In this document: one piece after another, positions 15,784 through 22,974 of the stretch
How the letters are laid out: the number at the start of each line of letters is the position of its first letter
Position numbering within the stretch: the first letter of the stretch is position 1
From: a virus
Length of the DNA stretch: 30,990 nt
Reading direction: 5' to 3' (one strand)
Virus record (IMG/VR): IMGVR_UViG_3300043449_000494
Span: 1-30,990 of that record
Notes under the pieces: model-generated
Seen by the model: only the letters and a program-made list of their open reading frames with translations
What the model was told of the DNA's origin: nothing
Database searches by the model: none
Translations under genes and position numbers: made by a program

Positions 15784-15922
15784 GATGAATTACGGCGAAC
15801 AGACGTTCATCTACGACCGCAACGGGCGCATGGTCGCTGCGGGTGTGGGCGATGAGTATGGCATGTATTACAGCAACCGTTACGGCCAGACTATCGGCAC
15901 AAGATATGACGCGCCAAAATGA
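15695..15922 (+). CDS. Small exported protein
   Basis: 75 residues. The N-terminus (MKSYSFLIVSLTLIAQPLKA, then QE) is a good Sec signal peptide, with Lys at residue 2, a hydrophobic core and an LKA-Q cleavage site. The mature ~55 residues are polar and Gly/Tyr-rich (IYDRNGRMVAAGVGDEYGMY, then YSNRYGQTIG). GAGAGG at 15684-15690 lies just before the ATG at 15695, so I prefer this to the ATG at 15683. It overlaps the Cys-rich gene by 89 bases and the polymerase start by ATGA. A periplasmic phage protein made early could act on the envelope, for instance in superinfection exclusion; this is inference. Confidence 0.55.
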   Translation: MKSYSFLIVSLTLIAQPLKAQEVETPRFSEMNYGEQTFIYDRNGRMVAAGVGDEYGMYYSNRYGQTIGTRYDAPK

Positions 15923-17841
15923 TCTGGTTAGACTTTGAAACGCGTAGCGAGTGCGATCTGAAGGTGGCGGGCGTATATAACTACGCTCGTCATCCTTCGA
16001 CGCAGATCCTGTGCATGGCCTTTGCGTTTAATGATGAAAGCGTCAACGTCACGACGAACGTGTCGGAGATGCGTAAGATATTCGCTAACGCTCCAGACCA
16101 TCAGATCTGCGCGCATAACGCAGCTTTCGAACGTCTAATCATAGAGCATGTGCTTGGTATGCCGATGCCGATAGACCGCTTCTACTGCACGTCTGCACAG
16201 GCTCGCGCTAACTGTATGCCAGGATCGTTAGAAGATGTCGGCCGCTTCATGGGCGCGTCAATGCGTAAAGACAACAAAGGCGGCGCGCTGGTCAAGAAGC
16301 TCTGCACACCGCCGTTCAAAGGCACTGACGAAGACATGAAAGGTTTGATTAGATACTGCGCGCAGGACGTTCGCGCTATGCGAGACTTCAGCCAACGCAT
16401 CGAACCGTTGAGCGAAGAACAGCTAACTGATTATCACGTCAACGAGCGCATCAACGACAGAGGCGTGCGCGTAGATGTCAAACTGTGCAAGGCCGCGCTG
16501 CTTTATTCTGATGCAGAGATTGTTGATATTCAAAAGCGCGTGGTTGATATAACCAAAGGCGCGATCACATCCGTCCGCAGTCCTAAGATGCGTGAGTGGG
16601 TGTTAGCGCGGCTGGGGCCAGATGCGCGGGCGCTGGCGGTCAAGAACGACAAGCCGTCTATCGACAAGAGCGTGCGGGCCGCGCTGTTGTCAATGGACGA
16701 CCCTGACCAAGTGCCGCCCGATGTCCTTGAGGTCATACAATGCGCCGATGATATGTGGGCGTCGTCAGTCGCTAAGTTCAAACGGCTCGAACAGCTCGCC
16801 GGAGAGGACGACCGTGTGCGCGGCGCGTTTGTATTCGCTGGCGGCAGCGCCACGGGTAGAGCGTCATCATACGGCGCGCAAGTGCATAACTTCACACGCA
16901 AGTGTGCAGACAAGCCCGACTCGGTGCGTCAAGATATGGTGCGGCGTAAACCGATTGTGCCTATACATGGTAAGCGCGTCACTGACGTGCTCAAGAGTAT
17001 GTTACGCCCCGCATTAATTCCGGCCCCTAATAAAAAGTTTGTAGTAGCAGACTGGTCGTCCATAGAAGCCCGTATAACTCCGTGGTTGTCTAATAATGGT
17101 GAAGCGAAGTTAAAACTATTTGAGACGGGCGCTGATGTTTATAAAGTAAATGCGGCTAAAACATTTAATATATCAGTAGATAAAGTAACAAAAGATCAGC
17201 GACAGATCGGTAAAGTTCAAGAGCTTGCGTGTGGCTTTGCTGGCGGTATCGGCGCGTTTGCCGCGATGGGGCGCATCTACGGCGTTGATTTGTCTGATAC
17301 TGAAGCGAATCAAATGGTTGTCGGTTGGCGAAAGGCTAATGATTGGGCGGCTGACTTTTGGTCTGCATTACAAGAAGCCTACACAAGCGCTATGCGAAAT
17401 GACGACAAGGAGTTTGAAGCAGGCCGCGTAAAATACTTGCGACAGAATAGACACCTTTGGTATATTCTCCCTTCGGGTCGCAGGCTGTGCTATCCGTATG
17501 CTGATTTTAATAGCGCCAAAGAAGAGGTAACATACGCTAAAGCGTCATTTAAGCCTAGCGCCGACGCTAAAAAATGGCCGCGTGCAAGACTATGGAAAGG
17601 ATTAGCTTGTGAAAATATTACACAGGCTACCGCCGCAGATATTTTACGCCATGCTTTACGCTGCCTTGATGATGAAGGTTTTGATACTGTTCTACACGTT
17701 CACGATGAAATTGTTATTGAAACAGATAATCCAGACAAAGCACAAAAAGCATTAGAACGAATAATGAAAACGCCGCCGTCATGGGCGGAAGGTTTACCAT
17801 TAGACATAGAAGTTTCCGTTATGGGGCGGTATGGCAAATGA
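15919..17841 (+). CDS. Family A DNA polymerase, phage type, with 3'-5' exonuclease
   Basis: 640 residues. Exonuclease motifs: WLDFETRSE (Asp5, Glu7), ICAHNAAFERL and YCAQDVRAM. Polymerase motif A is VVADWSSIEARI (Asp378). Motif B is RQIGKVQELACGFAGG (Arg428, Lys432). Motif C is VHDEIVIE (His595, Asp596, Glu597). All catalytic residues appear present, so it should be the replicative polymerase. In motif B the position four after Lys432 is Leu436 (E. coli 762 equivalent) and the position eight after is Phe440, where most relatives have Tyr. It overlaps the exported-protein gene and the primase-helicase gene by four bases each. Confidence 0.95.
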   Translation: MIWLDFETRSECDLKVAGVYNYARHPSTQILCMAFAFNDESVNVTTNVSEMRKIFANAPDHQICAHNAAFERLIIEHVLGMPMPIDRFYCTSAQARANCMPGSLEDVGRFMGASMRKDNKGGALVKKLCTPPFKGTDEDMKGLIRYCAQDVRAMRDFSQRIEPLSEEQLTDYHVNERINDRGVRVDVKLCKAALLYSDAEIVDIQKRVVDITKGAITSVRSPKMREWVLARLGPDARALAVKNDKPSIDKSVRAALLSMDDPDQVPPDVLEVIQCADDMWASSVAKFKRLEQLAGEDDRVRGAFVFAGGSATGRASSYGAQVHNFTRKCADKPDSVRQDMVRRKPIVPIHGKRVTDVLKSMLRPALIPAPNKKFVVADWSSIEARITPWLSNNGEAKLKLFETGADVYKVNAAKTFNISVDKVTKDQRQIGKVQELACGFAGGIGAFAAMGRIYGVDLSDTEANQMVVGWRKANDWAADFWSALQEAYTSAMRNDDKEFEAGRVKYLRQNRHLWYILPSGRRLCYPYADFNSAKEEVTYAKASFKPSADAKKWPRARLWKGLACENITQATAADILRHALRCLDDEGFDTVLHVHDEIVIETDNPDKAQKALERIMKTPPSWAEGLPLDIEVSVMGRYGK

Positions 17842-20240
17842 ATTTCGTTGACTTTCTTAAAAGCCTTTCATTCGATGGTGAGACAGCGCTTTTTACTAAA
17901 CAGATATTAAAGAAACGCAACGGTGAGGTGCATTACTTCCCCGACGGAACGCCGGAGTCTACTTACCCTGCGTTTCTGCCGGAGCAAGTGCGTATCAAAG
18001 ATGGCGACTCTTGGTATGGTAACACGGGCTGCTACATCAAAGAGCGTTTCGTTGACGGTAAAGTAAGCGCATCAGCCGCTAACTGCGACTACGTTCTTGT
18101 TATGATGTTAGACGACATCGGATCATTGAAAGACTATGGACAGTTAATCATACCGCCGCTTGAACCTACTTGGAAGATGGAAACATCTGAAGGGTCTATT
18201 CAGTGGGGGTATGCGTTTGATCCAGACAATCAACCAACAACAGGTGAATTTAGCGCAGCTATTAACGCCATAGCTGATGCGCTCTACACTGACAAAGGCG
18301 CAAACAATCCTGTTCGTAATTTCCGTATGCCAGGTAGTGTTAATTTAAAACGCGGGCGTAACAACTTTGCAGCTAAATTACTTGAGTTTCATCCAGACCG
18401 TTTGTTCACGCTTGAACAGATCTGCACCGCGCTTAACGTAACGCCAGGTGACGCGAACACAACACGCAGCCAACACATACGAATTAAAGACACTGGTAAT
18501 GATAACATCACCGCTTGGCTAAACGATAATAATTATATTCTGTCTAGCATCAATGGCGAAGGCTGGCGCAGCGTTGTTTGTCCTAACCATGAAGAACACA
18601 GCGAAGGTATTGAAGGACGCTATCATGCTGCGACGCGATCTTATTTTTGTTTTCACGGGCATTGCAGAGACAAGATCGACAGCAATTATTTTTTGAAATG
18701 GGTTGCTGACAATGGTGGGCCAACTGAAAAGCAAGGACTGCGTAGCGAGCTTATATCAGAGCTTGGTCAAAAGATGCGCGCGAACAGTGAGCCTAACGAT
18801 ATATTCCCAGATGATGCAAAGGCGCGTCAAGCTGATGCAGATCGGCGCACTGAAGTTATAGAAGACCGCGCGGGTTGGTTTACAGAATGGGCGTATGTCG
18901 TAACTGATGATGGTTATTTTAATAAGCTAACGCGGCGTGAAGTATCGCGGCCATCATTTAACGCCATCTACCGTGGCACCAAGTGCATATCTATTCACAC
19001 AGGCCGTAAAGTTGAAGCGGCTACTTTTTACGATGAAAACAGGAAATCGAAAGGCGCAGAGATTGTCAATGAAATCACTTACGCATCGGGTGAAGATGCG
19101 ATTGTTACGCGCGATGGTCTTGTCTATGGCAATAAATGGATTGATGCGCGCCCAGCTATCGTCTCGTCAACGGCGAGTATAGACCGCTGGCATAAGCATT
19201 GTGAGCTGCTTGTCCCTGACACAAGTGAGCGCGAACACATTTTTGATATGATGGCGGTCAAGCTGCAAAAGCCTAAAGTGAAAATAAACCATGCGGTCTT
19301 ACACGGCGGCGATGAGGGCGCTGGTAAGGATCTTATGTGGGCACCGTTTATCTGGAGTATATGCGGCCCGTTTCATCGTAACTATGGCTTGATAAAGAAC
19401 GAGCTAATTAACAATCAGTGGGGCTATCTTTTAGAAAGCGAGATCGTTGTCCTTAACGAGTTGAAGGAAGGCGAAGCTGTTGAACGCCGCGCACTGGCTA
19501 ACCAACTCAAGCCGCTTATCGCTGCGCCGCCGGATCTGATCTCGATCAATCGTAAAGGTATGCACCCGTATTACATGCTCAACCGTTTATTCGTTCTAGC
19601 ATTTACGAATCATCGGCTACCTATCACGCTTGAGTCTACCGACCGTCGCTGGTTCTGCGTGTGGTCTACTGCGCCGCGTATGCACCCACGCGATGGCGCT
19701 GCTATGGCTGAATGGTATCAGCGCGAGGGCTTTAACGCTATCGCTCAGTGGTTACACGACCGCGACGTGTCTAAGTTCAATCCTGGCATGATGCCGCCGC
19801 TTACCGATTATAAAGCATCCTTGATCGAGAGCGGCATGTCGCTGGCTGAGAGTTACATCTTAGACGCGATAAGAAACAAAGAGCCGCCATTTGATCTTGA
19901 GGTTATTGGCAGTCCTTTCCATAAGGTCTGTCAAGAGTTAGCTGTATCAACAAGAGCGCCAGCTACCAAGATGAAGATACCGCCAGCGGCGCTGTTCCAG
20001 GCGCTTAAGGAAGCTGGCTGGATCGACTGCGGCTCTGTGGCAACGCCGGAGCATCAGACCAAGAAGCACATATTCTGCGCGCCGCATATGTTGGTAAAGC
20101 ATAAGAAATCTGGACTTAGGGTATTGTTAGCAAATACGCTGAAGTTTGAGGAAAAGCCTGATGAAACGCCTAAAGACGATGCGAAGCCTAAAGACGATAA
20201 TGTTGTTCCTATCACTAAGTCTAAGCCTAAGTGGGTGTGA
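17838..20240 (+). CDS. Primase-SF3 helicase (DUF5906-type)
   Basis: 800 residues from the ATG overlapping the polymerase stop (ATGA). A start 19 codons further up would lie in the polymerase gene and is not needed. The N-terminal ~230 residues look like a RepB/AEP-type primase domain (NCDYVLVMMLDDIG; FRMPGSVNLKRGRNNF). Cys/His residues near 248-282 (CPNHEEH; CFHGHC) suggest a zinc site. The helicase part has Walker A GGDEGAGKDL (490-499), Walker B EIVVLNELKE and sensor-1 VLAFTNHRLP, then RRWFCVW. It should prime and unwind at the phage fork. The tail is Lys/Asp/Pro-rich (KPKDDNVVP) and probably disordered. Confidence 0.85.
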   Translation: MNFVDFLKSLSFDGETALFTKQILKKRNGEVHYFPDGTPESTYPAFLPEQVRIKDGDSWYGNTGCYIKERFVDGKVSASAANCDYVLVMMLDDIGSLKDYGQLIIPPLEPTWKMETSEGSIQWGYAFDPDNQPTTGEFSAAINAIADALYTDKGANNPVRNFRMPGSVNLKRGRNNFAAKLLEFHPDRLFTLEQICTALNVTPGDANTTRSQHIRIKDTGNDNITAWLNDNNYILSSINGEGWRSVVCPNHEEHSEGIEGRYHAATRSYFCFHGHCRDKIDSNYFLKWVADNGGPTEKQGLRSELISELGQKMRANSEPNDIFPDDAKARQADADRRTEVIEDRAGWFTEWAYVVTDDGYFNKLTRREVSRPSFNAIYRGTKCISIHTGRKVEAATFYDENRKSKGAEIVNEITYASGEDAIVTRDGLVYGNKWIDARPAIVSSTASIDRWHKHCELLVPDTSEREHIFDMMAVKLQKPKVKINHAVLHGGDEGAGKDLMWAPFIWSICGPFHRNYGLIKNELINNQWGYLLESEIVVLNELKEGEAVERRALANQLKPLIAAPPDLISINRKGMHPYYMLNRLFVLAFTNHRLPITLESTDRRWFCVWSTAPRMHPRDGAAMAEWYQREGFNAIAQWLHDRDVSKFNPGMMPPLTDYKASLIESGMSLAESYILDAIRNKEPPFDLEVIGSPFHKVCQELAVSTRAPATKMKIPPAALFQALKEAGWIDCGSVATPEHQTKKHIFCAPHMLVKHKKSGLRVLLANTLKFEEKPDETPKDDAKPKDDNVVPITKSKPKWV

Positions 20241-20311
20241 GCTGACTAAAATCGTCTATCACACCTGCAAAGAAGGGCTATGCCGTTGACATTTATGGCA
20301 AACGGTAGGAT

Positions 20312-20343
20312 CATGGTCTGACCCTTTGGAGGGTCTGACTATG
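20312..20343. other. Imperfect 32-base stem-loop in the convergent gap
   Basis: CAT-GTC-GACCC pairs with GGGTC-GAC-ATG around a TTTGGA loop, with one G-T and one T-T mismatch. It lies in the 113-base gap between the primase stop and the stop of the minus-strand gene. No strong T-run on either side. It may serve as a two-way transcription barrier. The rest of the gap (20241-20311) shows nothing clear. Confidence 0.45.
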
Positions 20344-20353
20344 ATAGATTATC

Positions 20354-20575
20354 TTATTTGCGTCTGTGCATTGCTGATAGAATATGGGCCTTTGTCTCAT
20401 CGTCCACTTGCGCCAATGCTTCTTCAAGTGCCAAGCGCAACCGCGCGCTTTCATCAACGGCGGCGCTGATCGTCCATTGTGAGCGTTGCCTAGCTTCCTC
20501 GTATCCTTTAAGATAGGCCGAACTAACCTCTTGCTGTAACGCTTTGAGGCGGCGCTCATACTCGGTATTAATCAT
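20354..20575 (-). CDS. Small coiled-coil hypothetical protein
   Basis: 73 residues, starting MINTEYERRLKALQQEVSSA and mostly helical (YLKGYEEARQRSQW, ARLRLALEEALAQVDDE), suggesting a short coiled coil. AGGTCAGCC precedes the ATG at the right distance on the minus strand, so this start is better supported than one 40 codons further upstream. It is head-to-head with the plus-strand 122-residue gene, and the two start codons share bases in CATG. Convergent with the primase gene. The function is unknown. Confidence 0.55.
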   Translation of the reverse strand: MINTEYERRLKALQQEVSSAYLKGYEEARQRSQWTISAAVDESARLRLALEEALAQVDDETKAHILSAMHRRK

Positions 20576-20942
20576 GGCTGACCTAATGGGGTTAATCGAA
20601 GAGGATCCTAACGCCCCGGCGTTGCCTCTATCACAGCGAAACCTTAGCCCTCGCATAAGGAACTCGCTGGCGCGCTTAAAGAGCACCTTATACAACGACC
20701 CGACATTTTATGAAAGTATGCAAGACCGCTTCACAAATAATCTCGCTAACATGATGGCAGATTATAATAGCTATATGCAGCCGCCGCCCATCCACTATCA
20801 AGCGCGCCCTATCTTTGGCGAGCTTCCCCAGATACCGCAAACGCCAAACTATCCATACGATGAGACAGACGAATACCTGTTCGGTAAGTCTCGCATGGGG
20901 CCGATTAATTACTTTAGACCGCGCAATTACTATGGCCCATAA
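20574..20942 (+). CDS. Tyr/Pro-rich hypothetical protein
   Basis: 122 residues from ATG 20574 (MADLMGLIEEDPNAPALPLS). The C-terminal half is rich in Tyr, Pro and Asn (YNSYMQPPPIHYQARPIFGE; RNYYGP) and probably disordered. No family is recognised. No clear ribosome binding site precedes this ATG; a TTG at 20544 in frame is possible but lies within the opposite gene. Its stop touches the T-tract of the minus-strand operon terminator. It is a lone plus-strand gene between two minus-strand stretches with no obvious promoter, so it may depend on read-through from the replication operon. Confidence 0.5.
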   Translation: MADLMGLIEEDPNAPALPLSQRNLSPRIRNSLARLKSTLYNDPTFYESMQDRFTNNLANMMADYNSYMQPPPIHYQARPIFGELPQIPQTPNYPYDETDEYLFGKSRMGPINYFRPRNYYGP

Positions 20943-20969
20943 AAAAGCCCCGCGCCTTGCAGCGCGAGG
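20941..20969 (-). terminator. Rho-independent terminator of the minus-strand operon
   Basis: Read on the minus strand: CCTCGCGC, a six-base TGCAAG loop, GCGCGGGG (eight pairs with one T-G), one C, then six T. It ends transcription of the run of genes from 23878 to 21086 and overlaps the stop codon of the plus-strand gene by two bases. Confidence 0.85.
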
Positions 20970-20999
20970 TCAAGTCAAGGGGAGGTCAACACGTCCCTC

Positions 21000-21062
21000 T
21001 TAATAACAGATCCCTAGGCCATCGTATAGCAGGGCCGGATCGACTAGCTGATATGTAAACAT
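21000..21062 (-). CDS. Possible 20-residue microprotein
   Basis: Between the DnaA-like gene and the operon terminator a short frame reads MFTYQLVDPALLYDGLGICY and ends in TAA. GGGGA lies about 8 bases before its ATG on the minus strand. It uses most of an otherwise empty 116-base stretch. The length gives little statistical support, so it is only a candidate. Confidence 0.25.
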   Translation of the reverse strand: MFTYQLVDPALLYDGLGICY

Positions 21063-21085
21063 GTCATTTGATCCCCAATAAGACT

Positions 21086-21412
21086 TCAATCAACACCGAC
21101 ACTAGCACCGTCAGCGCGCTTTGCTCTTTTGTATTGTTTGCCATCTCTTATTGCCTCCCAACATCTGACACCATGGATCACGGTCGTATGATCCCGCTTG
21201 AATATGCGCGCTAGTTTTAGATAGCTTGCGTCTGTCTCTTGTCGTGCGCGCCACATGGCTTTATGGCGCGCTTTGACGATCTTGCTTCGCCGCTTGTGGC
21301 TTACAATGTCTGACGGGAATAGCTGAAACTCGTCAGCCACTTCCGCGATTATGTCACGAATGAACACATCCCCCTCTCTTTCTGTATTTTTATCCCACCA
21401 TGCGGAACGCAT
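21086..21412 (-). CDS. Stand-alone DnaA domain IV-like DNA-binding protein
   Basis: 108 residues. Residues ~21-90 follow the DnaA C-terminal domain: IIAEVADEFQLFPSDIVSHK, KRRSKIVKARHKAMWRARQE, an SYLKLARIF helix and the signature KRDHTTVIHGV (DHTTV at 74-78). The basic KRRS...AR loop and DHTTV residues are those that contact DnaA boxes in bacterial DnaA. The ATPase and other DnaA domains are absent. It should bind DNA without ATP-driven assembly, as an origin marker, a competitor of host DnaA, or a transcription factor. GGAG lies 8-9 bases before the ATG. Penultimate candidate gene of the minus operon and the last one that is firm. Confidence 0.85.
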   Translation of the reverse strand: MRSAWWDKNTEREGDVFIRDIIAEVADEFQLFPSDIVSHKRRSKIVKARHKAMWRARQETDASYLKLARIFKRDHTTVIHGVRCWEAIRDGKQYKRAKRADGASVGVD

Positions 21413-21593
21413 CCTGAAGCTCCAGTTTTTCTTTTATTACTTTCATACGTGATGCAATGCTGGCGGGTAGTTGGTTCATCTCTTTGCCGATCTGATGATT
21501 AGTTAGCCCTTGGCAACGAAGCTCCCATATGCGCTTCTCATAGGGCGTTAGTGCAGCCGGATCTTTGAGATGTCTTTGCGGTTCTATTGTCAT
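21390..21593 (-). CDS. Small LuxR/sigma-4-like HTH protein
   Basis: 67 residues from the ATG that overlaps the stop of the previous gene (ATGA). LTPYEKRIWELRCQGLTNHQ then IGKEMNQLPASIASRMKVIK fits a LuxR-type helix-turn-helix: LTPYE, a WELRCQGLTN turn, IGKEM, and SIASRMKVIKEKL as recognition helix. As with the plus-strand 59-residue protein at 14471, only the DNA-binding unit is present. It directly precedes the DnaA-domain gene with a 23-base overlap. Probably a phage transcription regulator. Confidence 0.65.
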   Translation of the reverse strand: MTIEPQRHLKDPAALTPYEKRIWELRCQGLTNHQIGKEMNQLPASIASRMKVIKEKLELQDAFRMVG

Positions 21594-21775
21594 TGTTTTT
21601 GTCTCTCTCGTTCTATCTTTATCCAATCGTCATTTTTTAACGCCGATTTTAAATCCTCGTGTTTCATGTATGTTGCAACTAGAGCTTCGATTTGCCCCTC
21701 TAGCTCATAGCATCGGTTTATTAGACTAAGGGTGCGCTTTTTCTCGCGCCTATAGCGTTTCTTTAGGCTTTTCAT
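21590..21775 (-). CDS. Small basic coiled-coil protein
   Basis: 61 residues. Very basic N-terminus (MKSLKKRYRREKKRTLSLIN) followed by a helix with heptad spacing (RCYELEGQIEALVATYMKHE). It could bind nucleic acid or partner proteins; no family is recognised. Both ends overlap neighbours by ATGA, supporting its reality. Confidence 0.55.
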   Translation of the reverse strand: MKSLKKRYRREKKRTLSLINRCYELEGQIEALVATYMKHEDLKSALKNDDWIKIERERQKQ

Positions 21776-21912
21776 TGCCGCGCCCCTATCTCACCTTCCA
21801 GCAACTGGCGTTTATAGTCGTCGCACTCATACTCCAGCATGACGCGCAAAGCGTCAGTGTCGAGTCGATACAGCATTTGTAAAAATTCGTAATAATCTTT
21901 CATCTTACTCAT
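21772..21912 (-). CDS. Very short acidic helical protein
   Basis: 46 residues, MSKMKDYYEFLQMLYRLDTD onward, ending in EGEIGARQ. It fills the 137 bases between two genes and overlaps both by ATGA, which is the main evidence. The composition is helical and acidic (MLEYECDDYKRQLLEGE). It is too short for a domain call. Confidence 0.6.
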   Translation of the reverse strand: MSKMKDYYEFLQMLYRLDTDALRVMLEYECDDYKRQLLEGEIGARQ

Positions 21913-22229
21913 ACGTCAGCCTCATAGTTTGCGTTTTCTTCACAAGCCTCTTGAACATGGTCGGAATTTATTAGCGCGTTATATATGAGCTTATAAAGCC
22001 AATGATCTTGGCTAAGATTAAGAGGCGATAAGCCTTTTTTATTGTTATGAATAACGATTGACATTATATCAATGTCAGTTGCCCAAGGGTCGAATATGCC
22101 AACATCTGGCTCCGCTGGCGCTATTCTATATTCTATGTCCGCTTCGCCTGTAGCCGTTACAGCATAGCCCTGGATTAACTCTAGTTCTTCAAAAGTATAG
22201 TTGAAGGTATACGTTCGCTTATGTCTCAT
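21909..22229 (-). CDS. Conserved-looking hypothetical protein with AEPDVGI motif
   Basis: 106 residues. The first half is beta-like (YTFNYTFEELELIQGYAVTA, EADIEYRIAPAEPDVGIF) and the second is more helical (SQDHWLYKLIYNALINSDHV). Short phage proteins with an AEPDVGI motif are familiar to me from other phage genomes, but I know no function. The start lies three bases beyond the previous stop (TAACA then ATG). It is coupled to the following 46-residue gene. Confidence 0.55.
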   Translation of the reverse strand: MRHKRTYTFNYTFEELELIQGYAVTATGEADIEYRIAPAEPDVGIFDPWATDIDIMSIVIHNNKKGLSPLNLSQDHWLYKLIYNALINSDHVQEACEENANYEADV

Positions 22230-22231
22230 TG

Positions 22232-22492
22232 TTAGCCCCCTAATAATGCGCTTGCGGGTAATTGATTTACAGGCATTGTTGCCAGCATTTGCGCTATTTC
22301 TTGCGGTGTTGCGGTGCGGCCTTCCTCAAAGGGGCCATCATCAGTTTCTGCTATGTGTTGTGTGGCATACCAATAACACAAGGCATGATCGTAGGATAAA
22401 ACCCAATATTCGTTTGGGTTGTCGGTATTGATGTCGAAATCAACATAGTCCTCCCAATCGTGAACACGCCCAACAAATTTATATTGCGTCAT
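22232..22492 (-). CDS. Hypothetical acidic phage protein
   Basis: 86 residues. N-terminal strand-like VGRVHDWEDYVDFDI, aromatic ALCYWYATQHIA in the middle, then an acidic TDDGPFEEGRTATPQEIAQM helix. Coupled by ATGA to the 59-residue gene ahead of it, and followed three bases later by the next ATG. Small acidic proteins in such early operons often inhibit host proteins, but nothing here shows that. Confidence 0.5.
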   Translation of the reverse strand: MTQYKFVGRVHDWEDYVDFDINTDNPNEYWVLSYDHALCYWYATQHIAETDDGPFEEGRTATPQEIAQMLATMPVNQLPASALLGG

Positions 22493-22668
22493 TTGTAGTT
22501 CTCCCCATTGCTAAAGAAATCATCCGCGCGGCGCGCGTATTCATTGTCTAATTCTTCCTGTAGTGTCTCGCGCGCGTCGATCATATGCCAAGGCAACGGC
22601 GCGGGCTGGCTATCAATCCATGCAATTATTGCGTCGATTGTTTCTATGTTGAGAGAGACGGTTAGCAT
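22489..22668 (-). CDS. Small hypothetical protein
   Basis: 59 residues, MLTVSLNIETIDAIIAWIDS onward. Mostly helical with an APLPWHMIDARETLQEELDN core and a C-terminal YARRADDFFSNGENYK. It overlaps the previous gene by TAATG and the next by ATGA, so it is a genuine link in the operon despite its length. It is not assigned to a family. Confidence 0.6.
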   Translation of the reverse strand: MLTVSLNIETIDAIIAWIDSQPAPLPWHMIDARETLQEELDNEYARRADDFFSNGENYK

Positions 22669-22940
22669 TATGCAGCCTCCGAATATTCGTCGATCATATG
22701 TTGCGCGATCTCTGTCCAGTTAACGTCAGACAAAAACGCCATGGCGTAGTTATAGGCTAAACCCTCGGCGTTACCTGTCTCGTGCTCTAGAATGTCGCTT
22801 GCATGATGTTGCAGCGCTTTTCCAAGATCATAGGCGCTATCAAAAGACCCTTGCCACCATTCGCGCGGATCAAATCCATCGAATATCTCTAAATTGACTC
22901 GCCACGTCGCATAGTTTGTCCAGCCGTTATACTTTTCCAT
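22668..22940 (-). CDS. DUF7249-like phage protein
   Basis: 90 residues beginning MEKYNGWTNYATWRVNLEIF, a widespread phage and plasmid N-terminal signature (NGWxNYxTWxVNLxxFDG; from memory DUF7249). A helical part with LGKALQHHASDILEHE and MAFLSDVNWTEIAQHMID follows. The function is not known. A 19-base repeat lies upstream across the stop codon of the clamp gene, and AGGGGAATAAGACA precedes the ATG as a fair ribosome binding site. Confidence 0.7.
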   Translation of the reverse strand: MEKYNGWTNYATWRVNLEIFDGFDPREWWQGSFDSAYDLGKALQHHASDILEHETGNAEGLAYNYAMAFLSDVNWTEIAQHMIDEYSEAA

Positions 22941-22955
22941 TGTCTTATTCCCCTA

Positions 22956-22974
22956 TGTTGATTTATTACAGTTA
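22956..22974 (-). repeat. 19-base intergenic repeat, copy 1
   Basis: Minus strand reads TAACTGTAATAAATCAACA. Its TAA is the clamp gene stop, and it lies 16 bases before the start of the DUF7249-like gene. Identical to the copy at 23543-23561. Possible operator, promoter part or mRNA element. Confidence 0.6.

Noticed and set aside
17781-17837. Primase-helicase start 19 codons upstream
   Set aside because: The ATG at 17838 overlaps the polymerase stop as ATGA like its neighbours; the extra residues are read from polymerase motif-C-side DNA and look random.
20286-20314. TTGACA at 20286-20291 as a promoter for the plus-strand gene at 20574
   Set aside because: At 17 bases spacing the -10 would be GATCAT, a poor match, and it would transcribe 250 bases antisense to the minus-strand gene first.
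20576-20695. Longer minus-strand start for the coiled-coil protein (40 extra residues)
   Set aside because: The extra residues (rich in Arg/Gly/Ser) are antisense to the plus-strand gene, and the internal ATG at 20575 has its own ribosome binding site.
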